A stretch of DNA of 11,450 nucleotides from Alphaproteobacteria bacterium (GTDB lineage: Bacteria; Pseudomonadota; Alphaproteobacteria; Sneathiellales; Sneathiellaceae), in assembly GCA_006226265.1 (NCBI GenBank), contig SBHH01000049.1:1-11450 (forward strand), read 5' to 3'. Positions within the stretch are counted from its first letter, which is position 1. The number at the start of each line of letters is the position of its first letter. The notes under the pieces are model-generated. The model saw only the letters and a list, made by a program, of their open reading frames with translations, was not told the DNA's origin and did no database searches. The position numbers and the translations under genes were made by a program. Below, one piece after another: positions 1 to 8,419 of this stretch.

Positions 1-618
1 TCAATTCACTTCGACCGGTTTTTTTTGCTTTTCCTGAGATCCGTCCGCCGTGTTTGTCGTACTCGGCTTCTGCATCTTATCGTCATCCTCCGCTCCCGTC
101 TGATAGAAAGTATAAGACAGGGTGATCACGGAAACATCCTTGGCATTTGGATCATCGTCGATCGCCGGATCGACGAAGAACGTGACCGGCATGCTGGCCT
201 TTTCACCGGGGTGCAGAACCTGCTCGGTGAAGCAGAAGCAGTCGATCTTAGTAAAATACTGGCCGATCTTCTGCGGCGTCACATTGAAGGTCGCCGATCC
301 ATGGATCGTCCGATTGGTCGGATTATAGGCATTGAAGAAGGCCATAGCCGTCTGCCCAACCTTGAATTTGATTTCATGCTGCGCGGGCTTGAACTCCCAC
401 GGCATTTCCCCTGCCGTATTGGCGTCGAACTGGATCGTCATATCCCGGTCGAGCACAATATCCGGCGCGATATTGGAGGTTTGTGTCGTGCCGCCATAGC
501 CCGTCACACGGCAGAACATGCTGTAAAGCGGGACGGCGACATAGGCCATGCCGACCATACCCCCCGCCACAAAAAGCAACGTAAGTGCCAACCGCTTTGA
601 TTTGTTCTGATTATCCAT
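1..618 (-). CDS. ctaG: Cytochrome c oxidase assembly protein CtaG (Cox11), CuB-insertion copper chaperone
   Basis: Cox11 proteins are membrane-anchored copper chaperones that deliver copper to the CuB site of oxidase subunit I, with the copper domain facing the periplasm. Here a short basic N-terminus is followed by one membrane segment (about residues 11-31), then Cys36 in FCRVTG and the diagnostic copper-binding CFCF motif at 127-130, within a beta-rich domain. The protein has 205 residues from the ATG at 618, close to the family norm. A TTG four codons upstream (630) would overlap the coxF stop; I prefer the ATG because the protein then begins MDNQNKSKR and lies 8 bases after coxF. The stop codon occupies bases 1-3. 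It is the last gene of the ctaC-ctaD-ctaB-coxF-ctaG run visible here. The last 30 or so residues form a charged, low-complexity tail of uncertain role. Confidence 0.96.
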   Translation of the reverse strand: MDNQNKSKRLALTLLFVAGGMVGMAYVAVPLYSMFCRVTGYGGTTQTSNIAPDIVLDRDMTIQFDANTAGEMPWEFKPAQHEIKFKVGQTAMAFFNAYNPTNRTIHGSATFNVTPQKIGQYFTKIDCFCFTEQVLHPGEKASMPVTFFVDPAIDDDPNAKDVSVITLSYTFYQTGAEDDDKMQKPSTTNTADGSQEKQKKPVEVN

Positions 619-626
619 GCCGTTCT

Positions 627-746
627 TCAACTGCCTGACATTTTCACGATTGTGATCAGATAAAACAACACCACCAGCGCCACCAGAATGCCGCCAACCA
701 CGTAATTGCGGACGCGACGCCGCTTGCGATCCTCTTCCGATGTCAT
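627..746 (-). CDS. coxF: CoxF-like small single-pass membrane protein of the aa3 oxidase cluster
   Basis: This is a 39-residue reading frame between ctaB and ctaG. It begins MTSEEDRKRRRVRNYVVGG, a charged, strongly basic head, followed by one hydrophobic membrane segment (about residues 15-34) and a tail ending KMSGS. By the positive-inside rule the N-terminus should be cytoplasmic. The ATG lies one base after the ctaB stop (TAATATG), which suggests translational coupling; no strong Shine-Dalgarno sequence is visible. Many alphaproteobacteria have a similarly tiny coxF gene at exactly this place between ctaB and ctaG. Its biochemical role is not well established, and assistance in oxidase assembly is inferred from context. 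The family call rests on position, size and topology rather than a catalytic motif. Confidence 0.82.
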   Translation of the reverse strand: MTSEEDRKRRRVRNYVVGGILVALVVLFYLITIVKMSGS

Positions 747-747
747 A

Positions 748-1668
748 TTACGCTACCGCCCGAACGAGACTTTCGCCAAGAAGCATTGCGAACAAAAGGA
801 AAAGATAGAGGATCGAATAGGCAAAAAGCTGCTTCGCCGCCGTCTCGTCCTTGCTGCGCCAGACCCTGATGGCCATGCCAACAAAGATGCTGGAGAGGAT
901 CGTCGCGCCAATTCCATAAAACAGACCGGCAAAGCCCATGATCGCGGGCATCACCGTGATCGGAAATAGAAGAATGCTATAGATGACCATCTGGCGGCGC
1001 GTGGCTTCACGGCCTGCGACAACGGGAAGCATCGGCACACCTGCCTTCGCGTAATCCGTATCGCGCCAGAGCGAGAGCGCCCAGAAATGCGGCGGCGTCC
1101 ACATGAATATGATCGCGAAAAGAACCAGCGATTCCAGGCTGACATTCCCCGTGACGGCGGCCCAGCCGATCATCGGAGGGAACGCACCCGCCGCGCCGCC
1201 GATCACAATATTCTGCGGCGTCCGGCGTTTCAGCCACATGGTATAAATAAAGACATAAAAGCCGATGGTAAGCGCAAGAAGCGCCGCCGCCGTGTAGTTC
1301 ACGGCAAGCCCCATCAGGATCACGCTTGCGACCGAAAGGCTGACACCAAGGGCCAGCGCCTCGTTCGCCGTTACCGCACCGGACGGGATGGGACGCTTTT
1401 TCGTCCGCTCCATAACCGCATCGATATCGGCATCGAACCACATATTGATGGCGCCGGATGCCCCGGCCCCTATCGCAATGCAGAGAAGCGCGGTAAAGGC
1501 AAGCACCGGATGCAACGTGCCCGGAGCGACGGCCATGCCGACGAGCCCCGTGAACACCACAAGCGACATCACCCGCGGCTTCAGAAGCGCGCAATAGTCG
1601 CTGACCCGCGCCAGATCGGTGGCAGCGCGGGCCTCGAGCGTTTCCTTGGAAAGGCTTGTGTCGGACAC
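748..1668 (-). CDS. ctaB: Protoheme IX farnesyltransferase (heme o synthase)
   Basis: Heme o synthase transfers a farnesyl group from farnesyl diphosphate to the vinyl group of protoheme, giving heme o, the precursor of the heme a used by the neighbouring oxidase. It is a polytopic inner-membrane enzyme of the UbiA prenyltransferase superfamily. The first aspartate-rich motif starts at Asn75 (NMWFDADID, 75-83) and runs into [11 protein letters not shown] (87-97). The heme o synthase signature with [10 protein letters not shown] and [11 protein letters not shown] lies at about 192-212. The 306-residue length is normal. The start is GTG at 1668, supported by AAGGAG six bases upstream. The gene begins 16 bases after ctaD and its stop nearly touches the coxF start. 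Heme A synthase (ctaA) is not in this window. Confidence 0.97.
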   Translation of the reverse strand: MSDTSLSKETLEARAATDLARVSDYCALLKPRVMSLVVFTGLVGMAVAPGTLHPVLAFTALLCIAIGAGASGAINMWFDADIDAVMERTKKRPIPSGAVTANEALALGVSLSVASVILMGLAVNYTAAALLALTIGFYVFIYTMWLKRRTPQNIVIGGAAGAFPPMIGWAAVTGNVSLESLVLFAIIFMWTPPHFWALSLWRDTDYAKAGVPMLPVVAGREATRRQMVIYSILLFPITVMPAIMGFAGLFYGIGATILSSIFVGMAIRVWRSKDETAAKQLFAYSILYLFLLFAMLLGESLVRAVA

Positions 1669-1674
1669 AAGTTA

Positions 1675-1680
1675 CTCCTT
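1675..1680 (-). promoter_or_regulatory. Ribosome binding site fixing the GTG start of ctaB
   Basis: Read on the minus strand, AAGGAG lies six bases before a GTG codon, in the short gap between the ctaD stop and ctaB. The strength and spacing of this site support GTG as the real initiation codon; no ATG is equally well placed. Confidence 0.8.
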
Positions 1681-1684
1681 CAAT

Positions 1685-3307
<1,623 letters not shown>

Positions 3308-3315
3308 CTAGCCTG

Positions 3316-4176
3316 TTATTCTACGCTTGGGGATACGACCTGCGCGAATTTAAGCGGGGTCTTGCTGCTGTTGCTTGCGAATTCCTTCTTCGCCTTCACC
3401 AGCCATTTCTTATACTCTTCCTTGCTGACAGCCTTGATCATGATCGGCATAAAACCATGCCGCATACCGCAAAGCTCGGAGCATTGACCGTAGTACATCC
3501 CCTCTTTTTCAATCCGGAGCCAGGTTTCGTTCAACCGGCCCGGAACGGCGTCCATCTTGACCCCGAGCGACGGCATCGCCCAGGAATGAATGACGTCTTC
3601 CGACGTTACAAGTACGCGGATGTTGGTATCGATCGGCAGGACCAGCGCATTGTCGGTGGTCAGGAGGCGTGGTTGGCCGGGTTTAAGATCGCCCTGTTCA
3701 ACCAGAACAGCCTCAAACGAGAGATCGTCAGCGTCCACATAATCATAACCCCAGTACCACTGGTATCCGATCGCCTTGATCGTCATGTCCGGCTTCTCGA
3801 TCTTGTCGACATAGAAGAGAAGCTTCAGCGACGGGATCATAATGACGATCAGGATCATAATTGGAACCACGGTCCAGATAATCTCGATCAGGGTGTTGTG
3901 GGAAGTTTTGGAAGGAACCGGATTGGTCCTCTTGTTGAACCGCAGGATCACAAAGACCAACAGCGCCAGAACAAAGAGTGAAATGCCGCTGATAATCCAG
4001 AGCAGCATATGATGAAACATATGCTGATCATGCGCCACCGGCGAAAAGGCGTCCTGAAAATTCAACTGCCAGGGGACAGCCTGTCCTTGAGCGGCCGCGG
4101 CGCTCCCTGCCGTCATAATCAGAACCGCCCCCGCGGTCATAAGTGCGACAAGCTTTCTAACCATACCCATCTTCAT
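3316..4176 (-). CDS. ctaC: Cytochrome c oxidase subunit II with CuA centre
   Basis: Subunit II receives electrons from cytochrome c at the binuclear CuA site and passes them to subunit I. The 286-residue protein has a signal peptide (about residues 1-29, ending GSAAAA), two membrane helices (about 55-78 and 98-120) and a periplasmic cupredoxin domain. The tryptophan-rich electron-entry segment YQWYWGYDY is at 138-146. CuA ligands are His197, Cys232, Glu234, Cys236, His240 and Met243, in the CSELCGMRHGFM signature. There is no C-terminal cytochrome c domain, so it is a plain aa3-type subunit. It is the first gene of the operon, divergent from tldD. The first three methionines (4176, 4170, 4164) are close together and no strong ribosome site separates them, so the exact start is uncertain by a few residues. 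Confidence 0.98.
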   Translation of the reverse strand: MKMGMVRKLVALMTAGAVLIMTAGSAAAAQGQAVPWQLNFQDAFSPVAHDQHMFHHMLLWIISGISLFVLALLVFVILRFNKRTNPVPSKTSHNTLIEIIWTVVPIMILIVIMIPSLKLLFYVDKIEKPDMTIKAIGYQWYWGYDYVDADDLSFEAVLVEQGDLKPGQPRLLTTDNALVLPIDTNIRVLVTSEDVIHSWAMPSLGVKMDAVPGRLNETWLRIEKEGMYYGQCSELCGMRHGFMPIMIKAVSKEEYKKWLVKAKKEFASNSSKTPLKFAQVVSPSVE

Positions 4177-4201
4177 TTCCCGTCGTTAATCACGTGCATA
4201 T

Positions 4202-4256
4202 CTGTCCGACCTTGTAGTAGCGTCACTATACGCCCGACCGAACAAAATTTGGACAG
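4202..4256 (-). other. Possible folded 5' leader of the ctaC operon
   Basis: CTGTCC (4202-4207) is complementary to GGACAG (4251-4256), and between them GCGT (4220-4223) can pair with ACGC (4230-4233) across a six-base loop. If transcription starts near 4258, as the candidate promoter predicts, both helices would lie in the untranslated leader of ctaC mRNA, about 80 bases long. The stems are short and no known riboswitch class is recognised, so this is a weak structural prediction. Confidence 0.25.
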
Positions 4257-4257
4257 T

Positions 4258-4296
4258 TTTTTGATTTATACTGACTCTAAAGAACCAAATCAAAAA
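4258..4296. repeat. 10-bp inverted repeat framing the ctaC promoter
   Basis: TTTTTGATTT (4258-4267) and AAATCAAAAA (4287-4296) are perfect reverse complements separated by 19 bases. The right arm contains the proposed -35 box and the left arm overlaps the proposed -10 box of ctaC. Two half-sites about three helical turns apart could bind a regulator, but the arms are T- and A-rich, so chance is a real alternative. Confidence 0.4.
4265..4293 (-). promoter_or_regulatory. Candidate sigma70-type promoter of the ctaC-ctaD-ctaB-coxF-ctaG operon
   Basis: On the minus strand, TTGATT (4293 to 4288) is followed after exactly 17 bases by TATAAA (4270 to 4265). Compared with TTGACA-N17-TATAAT this is four of six and five of six matches at optimal spacing. 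Transcription would start near 4258, giving a leader of about 80 bases before the ctaC ATG. It is the best promoter-like pair I found in the intergenic region. Confidence 0.5.
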
Positions 4297-4456
4297 GCTT
4301 TCAATCCGATTGCGCCGGAAACTACACCACGGATATGCCTTTGAACAAGCCTTAGACTGCAGAAACTGCCGCCATCTGCATGATTTTTTTCGGAGAGTGT
4401 TTCTTTGAATCCAGATTTCTTATTTATTTTCAAATACTTAAATGAATATCACCAGT

Positions 4457-4481
4457 GCTTTCACATTAGATTGTTGAAAGC
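4457..4481. repeat. Small inverted repeat (7-bp arms, 11-base loop)
   Basis: GCTTTCA (4457-4463) and TGAAAGC (4475-4481) are perfect reverse complements around an 11-base AT-rich loop. There is no T-run after it on either strand as expected for an intrinsic terminator, and it sits between divergent genes where no terminator is needed. It might be a protein-binding site or chance. Confidence 0.35.
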
Positions 4482-4507
4482 TGAGCTGTGCTAATCGGTT
4501 ACCACAT

Positions 4508-4524
4508 TGTGACATTATGTCACA
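4508..4524. promoter_or_regulatory. Perfect 17-bp palindrome, probable operator upstream of tldD
   Basis: TGTGACAT, a central T, then ATGTCACA: eight-base arms that match perfectly. A TTGACG that could act as a -35 box starts three bases downstream (4527), about 130 bases before the tldD ATG. The half-sites resemble those of CRP (TGTGA...TCACA), but the spacing is seven bases rather than six. Symmetry of this kind is usual for dimeric regulators such as GntR or MarR types. The regulator is unknown, and the site could serve tldD, ctaC or both. Confidence 0.5.
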
Positions 4525-4659
4525 CCTTGACGGCCTGCGCTCTGGGAACGACTTGGAGAATCTGGTCCTCTCGCGCCCGGCACCTCGACAATCGGCGATA
4601 AAACCCCCATATTCACCGGATGTACAGACAATCCTCTTTCCCGTTATTAAGGACCGACG

Positions 4660-6090
4660 ATGACCGACCTCGCGACCGCCAATCAGCTTTTTTTCGATCC
4701 CACCGGCATGAACCGGAACGCGGTGGAAGATCTGGTCTCAAATGCCTTAAGAGATGCAGATGACGGAGAGCTTTACCTTGAATACCGCCAGTCGGAAGGG
4801 TTTTCCTTCGATGACGGGCGACTCAAAAGTGCGAGTTTCGATACGACACAGGGCTTCGGCCTCCGCGCCGTGGTGGGGGAAGCAACCGGCTTCGCCCATG
4901 CCTCGGATTTGAGCGAACGGGCGATCCGTCAGGCCTCCAATACCGTGAAGGCGGTTCAGGATGGCCACAGCGGGGTGATGGCCCTGCCTCCTGCAGGGGC
5001 AAACCGCGCGCTTTATCGAGATGACAATCCTTTGAGCGAAATTCCCTTCGATGCCAAGGTAAAGGCGCTAACAGAAATCGATTCATACGCCCGGGCGAAG
5101 GACAGCCGCGTTGTGCAGGTCTCCGTTTCGCTCGCCGGTTCCTGGCAAGGCGTTGAGATTATCCGCGCGGGCGGTGCGCGGGCTGGTGATATCCGCCCCC
5201 TCGTCCGGCTGAATGTTTCCGTTGTGGTTGAGGAAAACGGCCGGCGTGAATCTGGCAGTCACGGCATGGGCGGGCGCACCGGCTATGACTTCTATCTGGA
5301 AGAGGATACCTGGAAATCCGCCGTTGATGAAGCCTATCGTCAGGCCGTCGTCAATCTATCCTCCATCGCGGCACCGGCTGGCGAGATGGCGGTTGTACTG
5401 GGGCCGGGCTGGCCCGGCATCATATTGCATGAGGCGGTTGGCCATGGCCTTGAAGGCGACTTTAACCGCAAAAAAACTTCGGTCTTCTCCAGCCTGATCG
5501 GTGAACGGGTGGCTGCCCCCGGCGTCACTGTCATCGACGACGGCACGATCCCCAACCGGCGCGGATCGCTCAGCATTGATGATGAAGGCACCGCCACCTC
5601 CTCCTCCACGCTGATCGAGGATGGTATTCTCAAAGGCTATATGCAGGACCGGCAGAACGCCCGTCTGATGGGGGTCGAGCCGACCGGCAATGGCCGCCGG
5701 GAAAGCTATGCCCATATGCCAATGCCGCGCATGACCAACACTTATATGCTGGGCGGCGACAGAGATCCGGAGGAAATTGTCAAATCCGTGAAGAAGGGGA
5801 TTTATACGGCGAATTTCGGCGGCGGGCAGGTCGATATCACGTCCGGCAAGTTCGTCTTCTCCTGCACCGAGGCTTACCTTATTGAGGATGGCAAGCTGAC
5901 GGCGCCGGTCAAGGGCGCGACCCTGATCGGCACGGGCAGCGAGGCGCTTAAAAAGGTGACCGCAATCGGCAACGACATGGCGCTTGATAGCGGGATCGGC
6001 ACCTGCGGCAAGGGCGGACAGAGCGTTCCCGTCGGCGTCGGACAGCCGACCATGCTGATCGAAGGACTGACCGTTGGCGGCACGGCCTGA
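4660..6090 (+). CDS. tldD: TldD metalloprotease (TldD/PmbA family)
   Basis: TldD forms a heterodimer with TldE (PmbA). In enterobacteria the complex is a zinc protease that trims unfolded peptides such as the microcin B17 leader and helps degrade the CcdA antitoxin; the role in alphaproteobacteria is less clear. The 476-residue length fits the family. The HEXXXH zinc motif is HEAVGH at 257-262, followed by GLEGDFNRK, and the conserved C-terminal GTCGKGGQ places Cys449, the expected third metal ligand. The end matches the family signature ([15 protein letters not shown]). The ATG start has AAGGA six bases upstream. The partner tldE/pmbA is not in the window. The last bases overlap the next gene by 17, suggesting co-translation with a c-type cytochrome. 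It is divergent from the oxidase operon. Confidence 0.96.
   Translation: MTDLATANQLFFDPTGMNRNAVEDLVSNALRDADDGELYLEYRQSEGFSFDDGRLKSASFDTTQGFGLRAVVGEATGFAHASDLSERAIRQASNTVKAVQDGHSGVMALPPAGANRALYRDDNPLSEIPFDAKVKALTEIDSYARAKDSRVVQVSVSLAGSWQGVEIIRAGGARAGDIRPLVRLNVSVVVEENGRRESGSHGMGGRTGYDFYLEEDTWKSAVDEAYRQAVVNLSSIAAPAGEMAVVLGPGWPGIILHEAVGHGLEGDFNRKKTSVFSSLIGERVAAPGVTVIDDGTIPNRRGSLSIDDEGTATSSSTLIEDGILKGYMQDRQNARLMGVEPTGNGRRESYAHMPMPRMTNTYMLGGDRDPEEIVKSVKKGIYTANFGGGQVDITSGKFVFSCTEAYLIEDGKLTAPVKGATLIGTGSEALKKVTAIGNDMALDSGIGTCGKGGQSVPVGVGQPTMLIEGLTVGGTA
6061..6066 (+). promoter_or_regulatory. Ribosome binding site inside tldD for the downstream cytochrome gene
   Basis: GAAGGA lies seven bases before a TTG codon at 6074, within the last codons of tldD. 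No in-frame ATG exists downstream until the middle of the hydrophobic signal sequence (6164), so this site and the TTG best explain how the next gene starts. A second purine-rich stretch, GAGGAG at 6094-6099, has no suitable in-frame start after it. Confidence 0.6.
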
Positions 6091-6919
6091 CGCGAGGAGC
6101 CTCCCTCTTCACTCTTTATGTATCAGAGGCGGGCACATTGCCGCCCTCCTCTTCCTATTCGCGATGATAGCCCCGGCCGCACAGGCGCAAGACTGGTTGC
6201 CGCCCGGCAGCGCAATCGAGGAAACGGGACCGCCGCCAATTGAGTATATTCGGAAAGGCATAGTCCGGGACGATCGCTGGCTTTATGGCCGCCTCCTCTT
6301 TCACAGCCCCTCCCTGCTCGGTGAAAAAGCGGTGCGGATTGCCCTTTCCTGCAATAGCTGTCACCCGAACGGCCATGTGAATAAAGACTTCTATATCGAG
6401 GGACTGTCCGATGGTCCGGGCCGCATCGATCTCAGTCATCATTTCTGGCAGGCGGGGCAGGAGGATGGAAAAAGCAATCCGCTCGATATCCCGTCTCTTC
6501 GCGGGGTGGGTCACACGGCGCCTTACGGCAGCGTAAAAAGCTTCCCCTCTCTTCCTGCCTTTACAAGACATGTCATCATCGACGAATTTGCCGGGCCCAT
6601 CCCAGCGCATGAAGACATGATGGCCCTGATGGCATACCTGAGATCGCTGGATTTCAAGGGATCGGCGAATGATGCGGCAGATGTCTCGACAAGTCCGGAC
6701 ATGCGTTATCTTTCCCTGCTGGAAGCCCCGCTTGCGGCGAAGGACCTGGCAGTATTGGATAACCTTGTGGACCTGATCCGAGGCGATATAGGTCGCAACC
6801 AAAAAAAGGCCAGTCCGAAGGCAATACGCCTCGTGACCGGCCTTTTAACCATTCGGGAGCAAGCAAGACGCGGCAATTTTGAAACCGCCCGCGCCGAATA
6901 CCGCCGCCTCACTCAGTAG
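6074..6919 (+). CDS. Exported mono-heme c-type cytochrome, MauG/cytochrome c peroxidase-like, function unknown
   Basis: The 281-residue product has a signal sequence with a long polar head and a hydrophobic core (about residues 22-34), ending AQA before Gln39, so it should be periplasmic. CNSCH at 93-97 is a single covalent heme c site. Downstream, [13 protein letters not shown] (140-152) resembles the motif after the heme in domains of the diheme peroxidase/MauG family (P-LR-V--T-PY), and [13 protein letters not shown] (180-192) resembles that family's terminal helix. A full diheme enzyme would need a second CXXCH, which is absent, so peroxidase activity is doubtful; electron transfer or heme sensing are alternatives. 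The remaining 80 or so residues look helical and charged. The start is TTG within tldD, implying coupling; the 3' end overlaps convergent gshA by 7 bases. The sixth heme ligand cannot be assigned. Confidence 0.82.
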   Translation: MAARPDARSLPLHSLCIRGGHIAALLFLFAMIAPAAQAQDWLPPGSAIEETGPPPIEYIRKGIVRDDRWLYGRLLFHSPSLLGEKAVRIALSCNSCHPNGHVNKDFYIEGLSDGPGRIDLSHHFWQAGQEDGKSNPLDIPSLRGVGHTAPYGSVKSFPSLPAFTRHVIIDEFAGPIPAHEDMMALMAYLRSLDFKGSANDAADVSTSPDMRYLSLLEAPLAAKDLAVLDNLVDLIRGDIGRNQKKASPKAIRLVTGLLTIREQARRGNFETARAEYRRLTQ

Positions 6920-8280
6920 GCATATTCCTTGAACACCTGCTCGATATCGCCTTTCCAGGCACCGTTATAGCGCTCCAGCATTTCCTCGGCCGGGGTTTTG
7001 CCCATCTTGACGGAGGTTTTAAGCGCATTCAGGAAATGGCATTCGTTTTCACCGAAACTGTCGAGCCTTTTCCGCGCGGCGAGGCCTGTCGTCGCGATAT
7101 CGAGAACATCTTTTGCAAGATCGAGCATCTTGCGCCCGGCAGGCAGTTCCGTCTGAAGTGCATGGGTAATCACGTCATTACGGATGCGCTGACGATCTTC
7201 TGCGGTCCAGTCCTTCACGAGCTCCCATGCACTGGCGAGCGCCGCATCATCATAAAGAAGCCCGACCCAGAGCGCCGGAAGCGCGCAAAGCCGGCGCCAG
7301 GGCCCGCCATCCGCGCCGCGCATTTCCAGGAAGCGCTTCATGCGGACTTCCGGGAACAGGGTGGTCAGGTGATTGTCCCAGTCGGCAAGGGTTGGCTTCT
7401 CGCCCGGCAGGCCCGGCAATTCACCTTTCATAAAGTCGCGGAAGGACTGCCCGGACACATCTATATAAGTGCCGTTTCGGTAGACGAAATACATCGGCAC
7501 ATCGAGGGCGTAATCTACATAGCGTTCGAACCCGAAGCCTTCTTCAAAAACGAAAGGCAGCATGCCCGTCCGGTCCGGATCGGTATCGGTCCAGATGAAA
7601 CTCCGATGACTGAGATGGCCGTTGGGTTTGGTTTCGGTGAAAGGGGAATTTGCAAAAAGTGCGGTTGCGAGCGGCTGAAGCGCGAGGCTGGTCCGGAACT
7701 TGGAAATCATATCCGTCTCGGACGCGTAATCGAGATTGACCTGCACGGTACAGGATCGGAACATCATGTCCAGCCCGTGATCGCCCCGCGTCGGCATATA
7801 TTTCTTCATGATGCCGTATCGGCCCTTCGGCATGATCGGCGTCTCGGAGCGAGTCCATTTGGGGCTGAACCCGAGCCCCAGAAAGCCAACGCCCATTTCA
7901 TCGCCGACTTCGCGCACCTGGGCCAAATGCGTATGCACCTCACTACAGGTTTCATGAAGGTTTTCGACCGCCGCGCCGGAAAGCTCCAGCTGCCCGCCGG
8001 GTTCCAGACTGACGGAGCAACCTTCCTTGGAAAGGGCGATGACATTCTCGCCTTCGAAATCGGGCTTCCAGCCAAAGCGCTGCAACCCTTCCAGCATGGT
8101 GCGAATACCCTGCGGCCCCTCATAGGGCAACGGGTTATGGCCATCAAGCGTAAAACCGAACTTTTCATGTTCGGTTCCGATCCGCCATTTTTCAGGCGGC
8201 TTGCAGCCACTTTCTGCAAATTCCACAAGCTGGGCTTTACTGGCGATTTCGACGGCGTCGCCTTTAGAAGGTCCGGACAT
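6913..8280 (-). CDS. gshA: Glutamate-cysteine ligase, plant/alphaproteobacterial type
   Basis: This enzyme joins glutamate and cysteine using ATP to make gamma-glutamylcysteine, the first and usually limiting step of glutathione synthesis in the cytosol. The 455-residue length fits the plant-type GCS2 class rather than the longer E. coli type. Conserved segments include [12 protein letters not shown] (32-43), [12 protein letters not shown] (91-102) and [11 protein letters not shown] (175-185), which belong to the substrate-binding core of this class. The ATG at 8280 has AAGGGG five bases upstream. It lies 139 bases after rsmE on the same strand; that gap holds no clear terminator or strong promoter, so co-transcription is possible. 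Its stop overlaps the convergent cytochrome gene by 7 bases. Glutathione synthetase (gshB) is not in the window. Confidence 0.96.
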   Translation of the reverse strand: MSGPSKGDAVEIASKAQLVEFAESGCKPPEKWRIGTEHEKFGFTLDGHNPLPYEGPQGIRTMLEGLQRFGWKPDFEGENVIALSKEGCSVSLEPGGQLELSGAAVENLHETCSEVHTHLAQVREVGDEMGVGFLGLGFSPKWTRSETPIMPKGRYGIMKKYMPTRGDHGLDMMFRSCTVQVNLDYASETDMISKFRTSLALQPLATALFANSPFTETKPNGHLSHRSFIWTDTDPDRTGMLPFVFEEGFGFERYVDYALDVPMYFVYRNGTYIDVSGQSFRDFMKGELPGLPGEKPTLADWDNHLTTLFPEVRMKRFLEMRGADGGPWRRLCALPALWVGLLYDDAALASAWELVKDWTAEDRQRIRNDVITHALQTELPAGRKMLDLAKDVLDIATTGLAARKRLDSFGENECHFLNALKTSVKMGKTPAEEMLERYNGAWKGDIEQVFKEYAY

Positions 8281-8419
8281 ATCTTCCCCTTAATTATTCT
8301 GGCCGAGCAATGCGCCCTTATCCGGCCCCGGTTTCTGAATTAATGAATTGCATCGACCGCTTCAAGTCTAAAATTTCGGCATAAGCCTACAATTCGTTCA
8401 GCATCTGACGCCAATCACA

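Larger units (their letters stand above)
4177..4659. other. Divergent regulatory region between ctaC and tldD, no gene seen
   Basis: These 483 bases lie between two diverging genes and are visibly AT-richer in the middle than the flanking genes. No reading frame with good coding character was found; the only short frames lack ribosome sites and homology I recognise. The region holds a candidate ctaC promoter (4265-4293), an inverted repeat around it (4258-4296), a possible structured ctaC leader (4202-4256), a 7-bp hairpin (4457-4481) and a perfect palindrome (4508-4524). The ribosome site of tldD, AAGGA at 4649-4653, is six bases before its ATG. I could not pick out a convincing -10/-35 pair for tldD. 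Confidence 0.75.

Noticed and set aside
4261..4293. FixK/FNR box (TTGAT-N4-ATCAA) near the ctaC promoter
   Set aside because: TTGAT and ATCAA are both present but about 23 bases apart, far too wide for a single box.
4508..4524. The palindrome as a CRP/FNR or PpsR/CrtJ site
   Set aside because: The TGTGA and TCACA halves are seven bases apart instead of six, and TGT to ACA spans 11 bases instead of the 12 of PpsR/CrtJ sites. It is kept only as an unassigned operator.
8302..8337. GGCCG/CGGCC inverted repeat between gshA and rsmE
   Set aside because: The arms are five bases with a 17-base loop and no T-run on either side, so it is not distinguishable from chance in GC-rich DNA.
7036..8343. 435-residue open frame on the plus strand, opposite gshA
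   Set aside because: It lies almost wholly antisense to gshA, which has clear family motifs. The translation shows no recognisable domain and no good ribosome site. Long antisense frames are expected opposite biased coding sequence of this base composition.
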